Below, piece after piece: positions 10,119 through 18,446 of a stretch of 64,000 bases of DNA; the first letter of the stretch is position 1, and every line of letters begins with the position of its first letter. The translations under genes and the position numbers were made by a program. Source of the stretch: an uncultured Granulosicoccaceae bacterium (GTDB lineage Bacteria > Pseudomonadota > Gammaproteobacteria > Granulosicoccales > Granulosicoccaceae); assembly GCA_937930305.1 (NCBI GenBank), contig CALGLE010000020.1, forward strand, positions 180,427-244,426, in the 5' to 3' direction. The notes under the pieces were generated by a model, which made no database searches, was not told the DNA's origin, and saw only the letters and a program-made list of their open reading frames with translations.

Positions 10119-10819
10119 GCTTATTGTCTGGCAAAAACATGGTGGGCGGGTACGGTAAAACTCGCATCCTGAACGAATGCACCATTGAAGTGGATCGCGG
10201 TGAAATTGCGGTGATTGTGGGGCCCAACGGAGCCGGTAAATCCACCGCCATGAAAGCGCTCTTTGGCATGCTGGAGTTAACCGAAGGTTCGGTTACCTTA
10301 GACGGTGAAGACATTATGCATTTAAGCCCGCAAGAACGCGTGACGCGCGGCATGGGCTTTGTGCCACAAACCAACAATGTGTTTGTCAGCATGAGTGTGG
10401 AAGAGAACTTACAAATGGGTGCGTTTACCCGCACCGATGAATTTCAAGAAACCATTGACCAGGTATACGAACTGTTCCCTATTCTGGCTGAAAAACGACG
10501 CCAAGCCGCCGGTGAACTGTCCGGAGGACAACGCCAACAAGTGGCGGTAGGTCGTGCCTTGATGACGAAACCCACGGTGCTGATGTTGGATGAACCCACA
10601 GCCGGCGTATCCCCCATTGTCATGGACGAATTGTTTGACCGAATTATGGAGGTCAGAAATACCGGCATCGCCGTTTTAATGGTGGAACAAAACGCACGAC
10701 AAGCGTTGGAGATTGCTGACACAGGCTACGTGTTAGTCACCGGGCAAAACAAATACACCGACACAGGCGCTGCTCTCTTAGCCGATAGTGAAGTGCGCAA
10801 AACGTTCTTAGGAGGCTAA
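10115..10819 (+). CDS. livF: Branched-chain-amino-acid-type ABC transporter ATPase, LivF family
   Basis: The second ATPase of the importer, 234 residues, the usual LivF length. Walker A is G-P-N-G-A-G-K-S at 37-44, the signature is L-S-G-G-Q-R-Q-Q-V-A-V-G-R, and Walker B is L-M-L-D-E-P-T-A-G-V-S-P, all canonical. It starts inside the stop of the upstream ATPase gene (ATGA overlap) and ends 1 bp before the first permease, so the four genes are almost certainly co-transcribed and co-translated. It is expected to form a heterodimer with the LivG-type subunit on the cytoplasmic face. Confidence 0.88.
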   Translation: MSLLSGKNMVGGYGKTRILNECTIEVDRGEIAVIVGPNGAGKSTAMKALFGMLELTEGSVTLDGEDIMHLSPQERVTRGMGFVPQTNNVFVSMSVEENLQMGAFTRTDEFQETIDQVYELFPILAEKRRQAAGELSGGQRQQVAVGRALMTKPTVLMLDEPTAGVSPIVMDELFDRIMEVRNTGIAVLMVEQNARQALEIADTGYVLVTGQNKYTDTGAALLADSEVRKTFLGG

Positions 10820-10820
10820 T

Positions 10821-11831
10821 GTGTCGACGGATACCATAAACGCGTTAGTACTGTTCGCAAACTTTATTTTAGTACCAGGCATCACCTACGGGTCGCAATT
10901 GGCTTTGGGCGCTTTGGGCATTACCTTAGTGTATGCGGTGCTGCGATTTTCAAATTTTGCGCACGGTGACACCATGGCCTTTGGCTGTATGTTCACCATC
11001 TTAACCACTTGGTGGTTACAGTCCATGGGCGTATCTCTTGGGCCACTTCCCACAGCCCTTCTGGCGTTACCTGTGGGCATTGCGATGACAGCGGTCCTGG
11101 TCATTGTGTTCGATAAGCTGGTTTACAAGCACTACCGAGAGCAGAAAAGCGCTCCCGTGGTCTTTGTCATAGCCTCGGTTGGCGTCATGTTTGTAACCAA
11201 TGGATTGGTGCGTTTTATCATCGGACCCAACGATCAACAATTCTCAGATGGCATGCGCTTTTTAGTGCGGGCAAGAGACTTTAAAAAAGCCACCGGATTG
11301 GATGAAGGCTTAACCATCAAGTTAACTCAAGGGTTAACGGTGGTCATCGCGATAGTGGCTATGTTGCTGTTGTTCTATTTTCTTCAACGCACCCGCACCG
11401 GCAAAGCCATGCGCGCCTATTCCGACAACGAAGATTTAGCCTTACTCTCAGGCATTGACCCAAAGAAGGTGGTGATCACCACTTGGCTCATTGTGGCAGC
11501 ACTCACCACCTTAGCCGGTGTGTTGTACGGCTTGGACAAAAGCTTTAAGCCCTTCACCTATTTTCAATTGCTTTTGCCGATGTTCGCCGCTGCCATTGTG
11601 GGCGGGGTGGGCAAGCCCCTAGGGGCCATACTGGGTGGATTTATTGTGGCTTTCTCAGAAATTCTGCTCACCTACGCCTACAAAAAGCTCATCGGCTATA
11701 TCGCTGGCGAAAGGCCTGAAACACTGGTGCAATTGTTGTCCACCGATTACAAATTTGCGGTGTCGTTTATGATTCTTGTGGTGGTTCTGCTGTGGCGACC
11801 CACTGGCATTCTGCGCGGGAAGACCATCTAG
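10821..11831 (+). CDS. livH: ABC transporter permease, LivH family
   Basis: A 336-residue inner membrane permease with about eight spans and the LivH pattern G-I-T-L-V-Y-A-V-L-R-F-S-N-F-A-H-G-D near the N-terminus. The cytoplasmic coupling loop with R-T-R-T-G-K-A-M-R-A sits in the second half, and the C-terminus W-R-P-T-G-I-L-R-G is typical. The start is GTG at 10821, supported by a strong GGAGG five bases upstream. Its TAG stop overlaps the GTG start of the next permease by one base. Confidence 0.87.
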   Translation: MSTDTINALVLFANFILVPGITYGSQLALGALGITLVYAVLRFSNFAHGDTMAFGCMFTILTTWWLQSMGVSLGPLPTALLALPVGIAMTAVLVIVFDKLVYKHYREQKSAPVVFVIASVGVMFVTNGLVRFIIGPNDQQFSDGMRFLVRARDFKKATGLDEGLTIKLTQGLTVVIAIVAMLLLFYFLQRTRTGKAMRAYSDNEDLALLSGIDPKKVVITTWLIVAALTTLAGVLYGLDKSFKPFTYFQLLLPMFAAAIVGGVGKPLGAILGGFIVAFSEILLTYAYKKLIGYIAGERPETLVQLLSTDYKFAVSFMILVVVLLWRPTGILRGKTI

Positions 11832-13192
11832 TGAATAACCTCATTAAAGGCACTCTGGGCTTTGGCATTATGGCGGCGTGTTTGGCCGCTGTCGGCATGC
11901 TGCAATCGTGGACCTTAGCGTTCACCATCATCAATATGTGTTTAATCTCTGCGGTTATGGCATTAGGTGTCAACATCCAATGGGGATACGCAGGTTTGTT
12001 CAACGTCGGTATCGTTGGTTTCACAGCCCTAGGTGGTTTAGCCGCCATGTTGGTGTCAACCCCACCGGTCGTTGGTGCGTGGCAGGCCGGTGGTGTGTCG
12101 ATGTTGTTCGCACTCATCGCGTTATTGGTGGTTATCTTCGGAATTGTTTTTATAAGACGCATCATTCCCGTTGGGCGTTTACGAAGCTTAGCCACCGTGT
12201 TGTCCGTCATCGGCGGGTTTTTTCTAATTCGCTATTTTTACGCACCCGCTGTTGACGCCATTGAGTCTTTTGATCCTGCCCGCACCGGATTTCTCGGTGG
12301 CTTAGGTGCGCCCATTTTATTCTCTTGGATTGTGGGGGCGTTTTTTGCCGCCGGTGCTGCCTGGATGATCGGCAAAATCTCATTGGGTTTACGCTCGGAT
12401 TACTTAGCCATTGCGACCTTAGGGATTTCAGAAATTATTATCGCGATGCTAAAAAACGAAGACTGGTTGTCGCGTGGGGTTAAAAATGTCAGTGGTCTGC
12501 CACGACCGGTGCCCTATGAAATCAACTTGCAAAGCACGCCGTGGTTTATCGATCGAGTCACCGCGTTTTACGCCAATTCGTTACCTACTGATGAACTGGC
12601 AAGAACCGAAGCGTTGCAACAAAAATTGATTGAGGCCTCTTCGTTATTTGTCAAACTTTGCTACACCGGCCTGTTCTTAGCCGTTTTATTGTTGGTCTTG
12701 TGGTTTGCCTATCGAGCACAGAAGGCCCCGTGGGGTCGCATGATGCGCGCCATTCGCGACAACGAAGATGCCGCGAACGCAATGGGTAAAGATGTAACGC
12801 GCAGGCATTTACAAGTGTTTGTGGTGGGCTCTGCCGTGGTGGGTATCGCCGGCGCTATGATGACCACGCTAGAAGGGCAACTCACACCCGGCACTTACAA
12901 TCCATTGCGCTACACGTTTTTAATTTGGGCCATGGTGATTATCGGTGGTTCAGGTAACAACATTGGCAGCGTGTTAGGTGCCTTCATCGTTTGGTTTGGC
13001 TGGGTGGAAGCGGAACCTTTGGGGCAATGGGTCATTGATTACGGCACCGCCTGGATGGGCGATGACAATGGGCTCAGGTCGCATATGCTAGCGAACGCTT
13101 CTCACATGCGATTAATCATTATGGGCGTGGTGTTGCTGCTGGTCATGCGCTTTAGTCCACGCGGCTTACTGCCGGAAACCAATAGGCAATAG
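11831..13192 (+). CDS. livM: ABC transporter permease, LivM family
   Basis: The second permease of the importer, 453 residues from GTG 11831. The frame is also open from an ATG at 11792, but that start would overlap livH by 40 bp, and the protein reads naturally (basic N-terminus, then a hydrophobic span) from GTG 11831, which overlaps the livH stop by one base. Spans are spread along the protein, with the coupling motif W-G-R-M-M-R-A-I-R-D-N-E-D-A-A and the family C-terminus R-F-S-P-R-G-L-L-P-E. The protein is longer than many LivM proteins because of inserts after the fourth span and around residues 225-275. Confidence 0.87.
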   Translation: MNNLIKGTLGFGIMAACLAAVGMLQSWTLAFTIINMCLISAVMALGVNIQWGYAGLFNVGIVGFTALGGLAAMLVSTPPVVGAWQAGGVSMLFALIALLVVIFGIVFIRRIIPVGRLRSLATVLSVIGGFFLIRYFYAPAVDAIESFDPARTGFLGGLGAPILFSWIVGAFFAAGAAWMIGKISLGLRSDYLAIATLGISEIIIAMLKNEDWLSRGVKNVSGLPRPVPYEINLQSTPWFIDRVTAFYANSLPTDELARTEALQQKLIEASSLFVKLCYTGLFLAVLLLVLWFAYRAQKAPWGRMMRAIRDNEDAANAMGKDVTRRHLQVFVVGSAVVGIAGAMMTTLEGQLTPGTYNPLRYTFLIWAMVIIGGSGNNIGSVLGAFIVWFGWVEAEPLGQWVIDYGTAWMGDDNGLRSHMLANASHMRLIIMGVVLLLVMRFSPRGLLPETNRQ

Positions 13193-13193
13193 C

Positions 13194-14045
13194 GTGAGCG
13201 TATCGGGTCATACAACCAGCAATACGACTGACACACTAAACAACACGGCGGCATTCTTTTTAAAAGACCCCACCGATCCCGAGCTGTACACGCCGACCAG
13301 TCATACCCGTGGGCCCTGGTCAGCCGAACATTGTCATGCCGGCCCTCCCACCGGTCTGTTGGCTAGAGCCATGGAGCTGGCACAGCCCCATCAGCGACTA
13401 ACCCGCCTGACGGTTGAACTGACACGGCCCATACCGTTTTCACCGTTTCGAGTAACGGCTGCGATCATTCGAGAAGGTCGCACCGTCACAACCGCTGAAG
13501 CCCACATTGAAACCCCAGCCGGTAAACCCATTCTCAGTGCACGCGGATTGTTTATGAACCCTGCCGAAGAGCCGTTACCATTTGCCGCTGACACACTCAA
13601 CAATCAAACCATCGGGCACTACGGTTCACCAGAAGATGCGATAAAGGGACGTTTTCCGATAAAACAAACCTTGCATGGATTACCTGCGTTTATAGGTGAC
13701 GGTATTGAAACCCGTTACCTGCAGGGTGAAAATTCTAACCCCGGCAAAACCGGTATTTGGTTAAAGACGGTGCCGCTGTTCGACGATGAAACACCATCGC
13801 CTTTTCAACGCGTGTGTCCCATCGCAGATTGTGGCAACGCGCTGGGTCGCTTAGCGGAAGTGCAAGACATAACCTTCATGAACACCGACTTAACCATCCT
13901 GCTACATCGTGATCCCGTCGGTGAATGGATGGGCTCGGATGCTGAATGTTTTTGGGAACCCAATGGGATCGGTTCGTCAGATGCTCGCTTGTTTGATGAG
14001 CAAGGAATAGTCGGCCGGGCGATACAAACCTTGTTACTTCGTTAA
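13194..14045 (+). CDS. TesB-like acyl-CoA thioesterase family protein
   Basis: A 283-residue cytoplasmic protein of the double-hotdog acyl-CoA thioesterase-like family. The N-terminal half (F-L-K-D-P, then G-P-W-S-A-E-H-C-H-A-G-P-P-T-G-L-L-A-R-A) and the following strand with L-T-V-E-L-T-R-P-I-P match the first hotdog domain. The second half, with W-L-K-T-V-P-L, P-F-Q-R-V-C-P-I-A-D-C-G-N-A-L-G, N-T-D-L-T-I and R-D-P-V-G-E-W, matches the second. The start is GTG 13194, one base after livM, so it is the last gene of the transporter operon. This hints that the imported compound is metabolised as a CoA ester. Its end overlaps the convergent RES toxin gene by 12 bp. Confidence 0.8.
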   Translation: MSVSGHTTSNTTDTLNNTAAFFLKDPTDPELYTPTSHTRGPWSAEHCHAGPPTGLLARAMELAQPHQRLTRLTVELTRPIPFSPFRVTAAIIREGRTVTTAEAHIETPAGKPILSARGLFMNPAEEPLPFAADTLNNQTIGHYGSPEDAIKGRFPIKQTLHGLPAFIGDGIETRYLQGENSNPGKTGIWLKTVPLFDDETPSPFQRVCPIADCGNALGRLAEVQDITFMNTDLTILLHRDPVGEWMGSDAECFWEPNGIGSSDARLFDEQGIVGRAIQTLLLR

Positions 14046-14741
14046 ACTGGCCTTCACATAAGTGTCTGTGATTGCAGTGCCATCCCAACAAAAACAATAA
14101 TGACTGCCCTGCACCACCCGTTGCGGTATGTTCGCTTTAAAAATACCAACACATTCACCACCTTGATGTCGAACACTGTCGTACACCAAGCCATTGGACT
14201 GCTGCGCTTTTAAGTTGGATGCCAAGGCTTGGCTATGGGCGTAAGAGATTAAATCGTATAACGCAGGCGAGCGCGATTGAAACCCTCTAATATCATGCAA
14301 AGTACAATCAATATCAGAAGCGTAGGAGCGCATATCAATTTCCATCGCAGGCTCTTGAGTTCGCTGCAGAAATTTTTCCCGATGATATTGCGTTTCCGCT
14401 ATAGCGGTTTCTATCTGCTTAGCTGCGTAGTAAACCCCAAAGGTGCCGTCACTGAAACGGCTGCCTTCGGGGTTAATGTGCGTAAAGCTGGCCATGATGG
14501 GTGTGGTGCCCGGGCCAACTTGACGCTCGTTACGCGGGACCAAGGATAACTCTCCAATTTCATCGCGAATACGCGCGTTCGTCATGCTTTCAATGGCGAG
14601 AACGGCGTCCAAATCATCCGCATCAGCAACTCGATCAAACAAACTCTGTGGCGGGAACACACTGGGCACTAAGCGCCATGAGGGCGTCCAGTGAATTGGT
14701 GTGACTGGCGGTAGTGCATCCGTTGATGTCTTGGCTACCAT
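14034..14741 (-). CDS. RES domain toxin of a type II toxin-antitoxin pair
   Basis: A 235-residue RES domain protein. The three name-giving residues can be placed: Arg in P-S-W-R-L-V-P-S-V-F, Glu in A-K-Q-I-E-T-A-I-A-E-T and Ser in L-V-Y-D-S-V-R-H-Q-G-G. Known RES toxins of this class (for example MbcT) consume cellular NAD+. The gene starts within the last 7 bp of the Xre/MbcA/ParS antitoxin gene, the standard antitoxin-first arrangement. The 3' end overlaps the convergent thioesterase gene by 12 bp. It appears intact and full length. Confidence 0.9.
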   Translation of the reverse strand: MVAKTSTDALPPVTPIHWTPSWRLVPSVFPPQSLFDRVADADDLDAVLAIESMTNARIRDEIGELSLVPRNERQVGPGTTPIMASFTHINPEGSRFSDGTFGVYYAAKQIETAIAETQYHREKFLQRTQEPAMEIDMRSYASDIDCTLHDIRGFQSRSPALYDLISYAHSQALASNLKAQQSNGLVYDSVRHQGGECVGIFKANIPQRVVQGSHYCFCWDGTAITDTYVKASLTK

Positions 14742-15172
14742 CCGCGCTGGGCATCTAAGTACTGACGCACCACAAACAAATCAGCCACATTGCCCGATAA
14801 CATACGCGACAACGCCGATTGATCATTAAATAAAGAGGCGCTATTCGGTTTTTTTATCCACGCATCAGCGGCCGTTTTATCCGGCAATAAAACGGCTAAG
14901 GCTTTGTAGATACCAAACACATACGATAAACGCTCGTATTTCTCTTTGGGCAGTTTTACAGACCCCGGGTCGCGCTTCCATTTGTAATAAGTGCTTTTGG
15001 TGGTGCTATCAAAACCCAGTAAGGTCATGGCTTCGGTTTGCTTCAGCCCCCACGCCTCAACGATATTGGCAAACGTGCGCGCAGCCGCAGCGGACAGATG
15101 CTGCGGATCGATATCTTCAAGGCGTTTGATGTCGCCCGATGATGGATCGAGCTTTTGGCTGATTTTAGGCAT
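14735..15172 (-). CDS. Xre/MbcA/ParS-type antitoxin of the RES toxin
   Basis: A 145-residue antitoxin. The N-terminal part (about 25-95) is an Xre-like helix-turn-helix (A-W-G-L-K-Q-T-E-A-M-T-L-L-G-F-D). The C-terminal part (about 95-145) is the DUF2384 toxin-binding region with A-D-A-W-I-K-K-P-N, L-F-N-D-Q-S-A-L-S-R-M-L-S-G-N and the end R-Q-Y-L-D-A-Q-R-G-W. It would neutralise the RES protein and repress its own operon. A GAGAG ribosome binding site lies 6 bp upstream, and an inverted repeat just above it is the likely operator. Confidence 0.9.
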   Translation of the reverse strand: MPKISQKLDPSSGDIKRLEDIDPQHLSAAAARTFANIVEAWGLKQTEAMTLLGFDSTTKSTYYKWKRDPGSVKLPKEKYERLSYVFGIYKALAVLLPDKTAADAWIKKPNSASLFNDQSALSRMLSGNVADLFVVRQYLDAQRGW

Positions 15173-15191
15173 AACGGCTCTCCATTCGAGT

Positions 15192-15210
15192 CATCCAGTG
15201 AAGCTGGATG
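15192..15210. promoter_or_regulatory. Inverted repeat upstream of the antitoxin, likely autoregulatory operator
   Basis: CATCCAG (15192-15198), TGAAG, CTGGATG (15204-15210): a perfect 7-bp dyad 20 bp upstream of the antitoxin start and directly above its ribosome binding site. This position and symmetry fit binding by the dimeric Xre-type antitoxin. A hairpin in the leader RNA is the alternative. Confidence 0.5.
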
Positions 15211-15384
15211 GGAAATCGGGCTAGATCACAGGCTGTGCTTGCACCTGATTATACCGTTATTATCGACCAAAAAGTATGCATTCATACCTTTATTGCTGTT
15301 TTGTGCGAAACAATACTCAATCAGGCTTTTTCCGCAGATGCTCCATTCGGGCACCTGCGAAAAAAGTAACGCCTGATCTAAGAC

Positions 15385-16974
15385 TTACTTCGCGGTGATA
15401 CGACCTTCCAACATCGGTTCGAATGCGCCTTGGGCTGCCATATAGTCGGCTAAAACCACATCCAAATCGGGGCCAAAGTCATAGGCGTTCACGGCGTTTT
15501 CAGCGAACACCGAGTAACCATCGCCACCGCCGCGAACGTAGTTGTTTGACACAACGCCATACATCGCACCTTCATCAATGGCTACCCAATCATCGCCGTC
15601 TTTAACCATCACAGACTGCACCCGCCCCTCATTCGCAGGTTGGCTTGGGTCCCAAGTGAATTTCACCCCAGCAACTTGTGGGAATCGACCTTTAACCTCT
15701 TCCACCTGGCTCACACCATTTTCAAGAGCTGCAACCACATCAGCGCCCGAGAGTTGGAATGTAGATAAAGTGTTTTGGAATGGCAGCACCGTAAGCACTT
15801 CACCCATGGTGACTTCCCCTTCATCCATGGAAGCACGGATGCCACCTGAATTCATCAGAGCAATGGAGATGCCTTGATCAGCGACACGATCCAACATCGC
15901 ATCAGCAATTAAGTTACCCATCTCGCATTCTTGCACACGACACACATCGCGATTACCTTCAATCACCGCTGCAGAGACCGCCACAACTTTACTGCGAATC
16001 TCATCAAGCGGTTCTGCCATTTCAGCAACACGGGCAACTGTGTCGGCGTCTTCAACCACTTCACCATCAATCAGTAACGGCTCACCTGAAGCGTCAGTGA
16101 TCACACCGGCATCATCAAATGTCACCGACAATTCACCCAAGTATTTACCGTAGGCGTACGCTTGCACAACGGCGGTGTCACCGACCATGGTTGGGTAAGG
16201 CCCTTTCGCTTTTTCATTCGTGTTTGACAACAACGTGTTCGAATGCCCGCCCACGATGACATCCACGCCGGTGGTTTTCTCGGCCACCATCAAGTCAACG
16301 TTGTAACCTGAATGCGACATCACAACAATTTTGTCCACGCCTTCTGCTGTCAATCGATCCACTTCAGCTTGTACTGCAGCCACTGGATCACTGAACGTAA
16401 TGTTTTTACCGGGGCTCGCTAGCTCGTTGGTATCTTCCGGTGTTAAGCCGATTAAACCGATCTTGGTATTGCCTTTCGTGATCACTGTGGATTTTTTCAA
16501 TATGTCAGCTAATGCCGGCTCTTTACTTACATCGGCGTTAGACATCAACACAGGAAAACCTACTGCACTCATAAAACCGGCTAACACTTCAGGGCCGTCA
16601 TCAAATTCGTGATTACCCACCGTCATACCATCGTATTTCAGTGTGTTCATCATTTCAGCGGCCGCTTTACCTTTGTAGTAGGTGTAAAACAACGAACCTT
16701 GGAATTGATCGCCACCGTCTACAAGCAAGGCATTCGGGTTACGCGATCTGGCGTCTGCAATTGCTGTAACCAATCGCGCATATCCGCCAAAGCATTTACC
16801 TTCTGCATTGTCTTCCGCTGAACAGCCACTGTCGTACTTACTGATCGGTTCAAATCGTGAGTGAAAATCGTTGGTGTGCAAGATGGTGATGGTTTCTTCG
16901 GCTGCAGCAGGTAACGCTGCAACCAATAATCCCAAGCCGGCTGAGGCGCTAAGCGCTTGGCGTAAAAAAGTCAT
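15385..16974 (-). CDS. Periplasmic 5'-nucleotidase / UDP-sugar hydrolase family protein (UshA-like)
   Basis: A secreted metallophosphoesterase of 529 residues that releases phosphate from nucleotides in the periplasm. The start ATG 16974 was chosen over an upstream ATG at 17001 because GGAG lies 9 bp ahead and the protein then opens with a clean signal peptide ending A-L-P-A-A-A. The dinuclear metal site motifs are visible: I-L-H-T-N-D-F-H-S-R, V-D-G-G-D-Q-F-Q-G and V-G-N-H-E-F-D-D-G, then the H-S-G-Y and G-G-H-S motifs. The C-terminal substrate domain contains M-N-S-G-G-I-R-A and L-P-F-Q-N-T-L. It is a single-gene unit, likely serving phosphate or nucleoside scavenging. Confidence 0.9.
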   Translation of the reverse strand: MTFLRQALSASAGLGLLVAALPAAAEETITILHTNDFHSRFEPISKYDSGCSAEDNAEGKCFGGYARLVTAIADARSRNPNALLVDGGDQFQGSLFYTYYKGKAAAEMMNTLKYDGMTVGNHEFDDGPEVLAGFMSAVGFPVLMSNADVSKEPALADILKKSTVITKGNTKIGLIGLTPEDTNELASPGKNITFSDPVAAVQAEVDRLTAEGVDKIVVMSHSGYNVDLMVAEKTTGVDVIVGGHSNTLLSNTNEKAKGPYPTMVGDTAVVQAYAYGKYLGELSVTFDDAGVITDASGEPLLIDGEVVEDADTVARVAEMAEPLDEIRSKVVAVSAAVIEGNRDVCRVQECEMGNLIADAMLDRVADQGISIALMNSGGIRASMDEGEVTMGEVLTVLPFQNTLSTFQLSGADVVAALENGVSQVEEVKGRFPQVAGVKFTWDPSQPANEGRVQSVMVKDGDDWVAIDEGAMYGVVSNNYVRGGGDGYSVFAENAVNAYDFGPDLDVVLADYMAAQGAFEPMLEGRITAK

Positions 16975-17067
16975 GGTGAGTTTCTCCAAATTATGGAACA
17001 ACGGTTATTTTTCATTTTCAACTACGAACATTAACAACGTGGTGATATGGCAGTGTTTAAAAATAAT

Positions 17068-18045
17068 TTACTCGTATATGGGGCATGGGGTGTTAAATGC
17101 CAATTCGCAAAACACGCCAGGGTCATTAAAACGACGATTGGCATTCAATGCGCCAATTGCCGTCATATCTTCTTCGGTTAAAGCAAAATCGAATAGGGAT
17201 AAATTTTCAATTAACCGAGCCGGCTTGGTGGTTTTTGGGATGATGGCCGTACCGCGCTGGATACCCCATCGTAGAACAACTTGTGCCGCCGTTTTATTCA
17301 GTCGCTTGGCGATGTCAACGACGACGCCTTCGCTCAGCACCGAATCACTTTGCCCCGCCATACCCAATTCAACATAAGACAAGGCCGCGAGCGGTGAAAA
17401 GGCCGTCACGGCGATGTCATTGCGTTGGCAAAAACTCAGCAGCGCCGTTTGGGATAAATACGGATGGGCTTCGATTTGCAACACACTCGGCGGTATGCGT
17501 GCGTAGTTCACTAAGTCACGCATCAATGCGGTGTTGTAGTTACACACACCAATATGCTTCACTGATCCCTCATCCACCAATCGCTCCATCGCAGCCCAGG
17601 TATCAGCCAAAGACACTTTGGCAAACTGCATAACAGGATTAGCCGCTTCGGGATCATAAAACCATTCGGGCGGATAGCGTGTTTCAAACGGTACGAATTC
17701 CAACGCGATGGGAAAATGGATGAGATACAAATCTAAATAATCAACACCGAGATCGCGCCGAGTTTTCTCAAAGGCGGCACTGACGTGATCCGGGCTGTGG
17801 AAGGTGTTCCACAACTTTGATGTAATCCAAAGCTCTTCGCGTGTGCAAAGCCCTTCTTTTATCGCTTGGGCAATGCCCTGACCCACTTCAACCTCATTCC
17901 CATAATCACAAGCGGAATCCAGATGGCGGTAGCCGGCTTTGATGGCGTCAACCACAGCGGTGGCCGCGTCTTCCTTGGGAATTTTCCAAAGACCCAGGCC
18001 AACACTGGGCATCTGCGCGCCGTTGCGCAGTGAAAGTACAGTCAT
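17068..18045 (-). CDS. Aldo/keto reductase resembling eukaryotic-type xylose (aldose) reductase, AKR2 group
   Basis: A 325-residue NAD(P)H-dependent cytoplasmic reductase. The catalytic tetrad is in place: D43, Y48 (A-C-D-Y-G-N-E), K77 (T-S-K-L-W-N) and H110 (L-I-H-F-P). The coenzyme site I-I-P-K-T-T-K-P-A-R-L-I-E-N follows later. Compared with common bacterial 2,5-diketogluconate reductases it is longer and carries the insert after H-F-P (F-V-P-F-E-T-R-Y-P-P-E-W-F-Y) and the tail R-R-F-N-D-P. Both are hallmarks I recall from yeast xylose reductases. Reduction of an aldose to its alditol is therefore plausible but inferred. It sits alone, upstream of the nucleotidase on the same strand. Confidence 0.85.
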   Translation of the reverse strand: MTVLSLRNGAQMPSVGLGLWKIPKEDAATAVVDAIKAGYRHLDSACDYGNEVEVGQGIAQAIKEGLCTREELWITSKLWNTFHSPDHVSAAFEKTRRDLGVDYLDLYLIHFPIALEFVPFETRYPPEWFYDPEAANPVMQFAKVSLADTWAAMERLVDEGSVKHIGVCNYNTALMRDLVNYARIPPSVLQIEAHPYLSQTALLSFCQRNDIAVTAFSPLAALSYVELGMAGQSDSVLSEGVVVDIAKRLNKTAAQVVLRWGIQRGTAIIPKTTKPARLIENLSLFDFALTEEDMTAIGALNANRRFNDPGVFCELAFNTPCPIYE

Positions 18046-18119
18046 AAGTGTCTCGAGTTTACCGATATAGGCAGTATACCCAATGACAGTGGGGGCCCGA
18101 TGACGATAAACTGGGTTCC

Positions 18120-18446
18120 ATGGAGCGACATGCGAAGTACCGACTGGGCCAAATCGTCAAACACCGAATCTTTCCGTTTCGCGGGGTGATATTCGATGTC
18201 GACCCGACGTTTTCGAACAGCGAGGAATGGTACGAGTCCATCCCGGCAGACATTCGGCCGAAAAAGGATCAGCCCTTCTACCACCTGTATGCAGAAAACG
18301 AGAAAACCACCTACGAGGCGTATGTTTCGGAAGCAAATTTACTGCCCGATCATTCAGATCAACCGCTGCGCCATCCGGCCATTGCCAGCGAATTCAAACG
18401 CGACGAACACGGGTTTTATCGCCTACGCCTCGGCGCAGCTCACTAG
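18120..18446 (+). CDS. hspQ: Heat shock protein HspQ (YccV-like hemimethylated DNA-binding domain)
   Basis: A 108-residue protein of the HspQ/YccV family, matching the family length. It shows the core pattern K-Y-R-L-G-Q-I-V-K-H-R-I-F-P-F-R-G-V-I-F-D-V-D-P, then P-F-Y-H-L-Y-A-E-N and T-Y-E-A-Y-V-S-E-A-N-L. In enterobacteria HspQ promotes degradation of mutant DnaA and affects Lon specificity. It is transcribed rightward from its own promoter region, divergent from the aldo-keto reductase, and its last 4 bp overlap the convergent OmpA-like lipoprotein gene. Confidence 0.93.
   Translation: MERHAKYRLGQIVKHRIFPFRGVIFDVDPTFSNSEEWYESIPADIRPKKDQPFYHLYAENEKTTYEAYVSEANLLPDHSDQPLRHPAIASEFKRDEHGFYRLRLGAAH

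Noticed and set aside
15330..15368. Terminator downstream of the 5'-nucleotidase gene (TTTTTCCGCAG/CTGCGAAAAAA)
   Set aside because: The arms pair over 11 bp with one mismatch, but the loop is long and neither strand has a T run after the stem.
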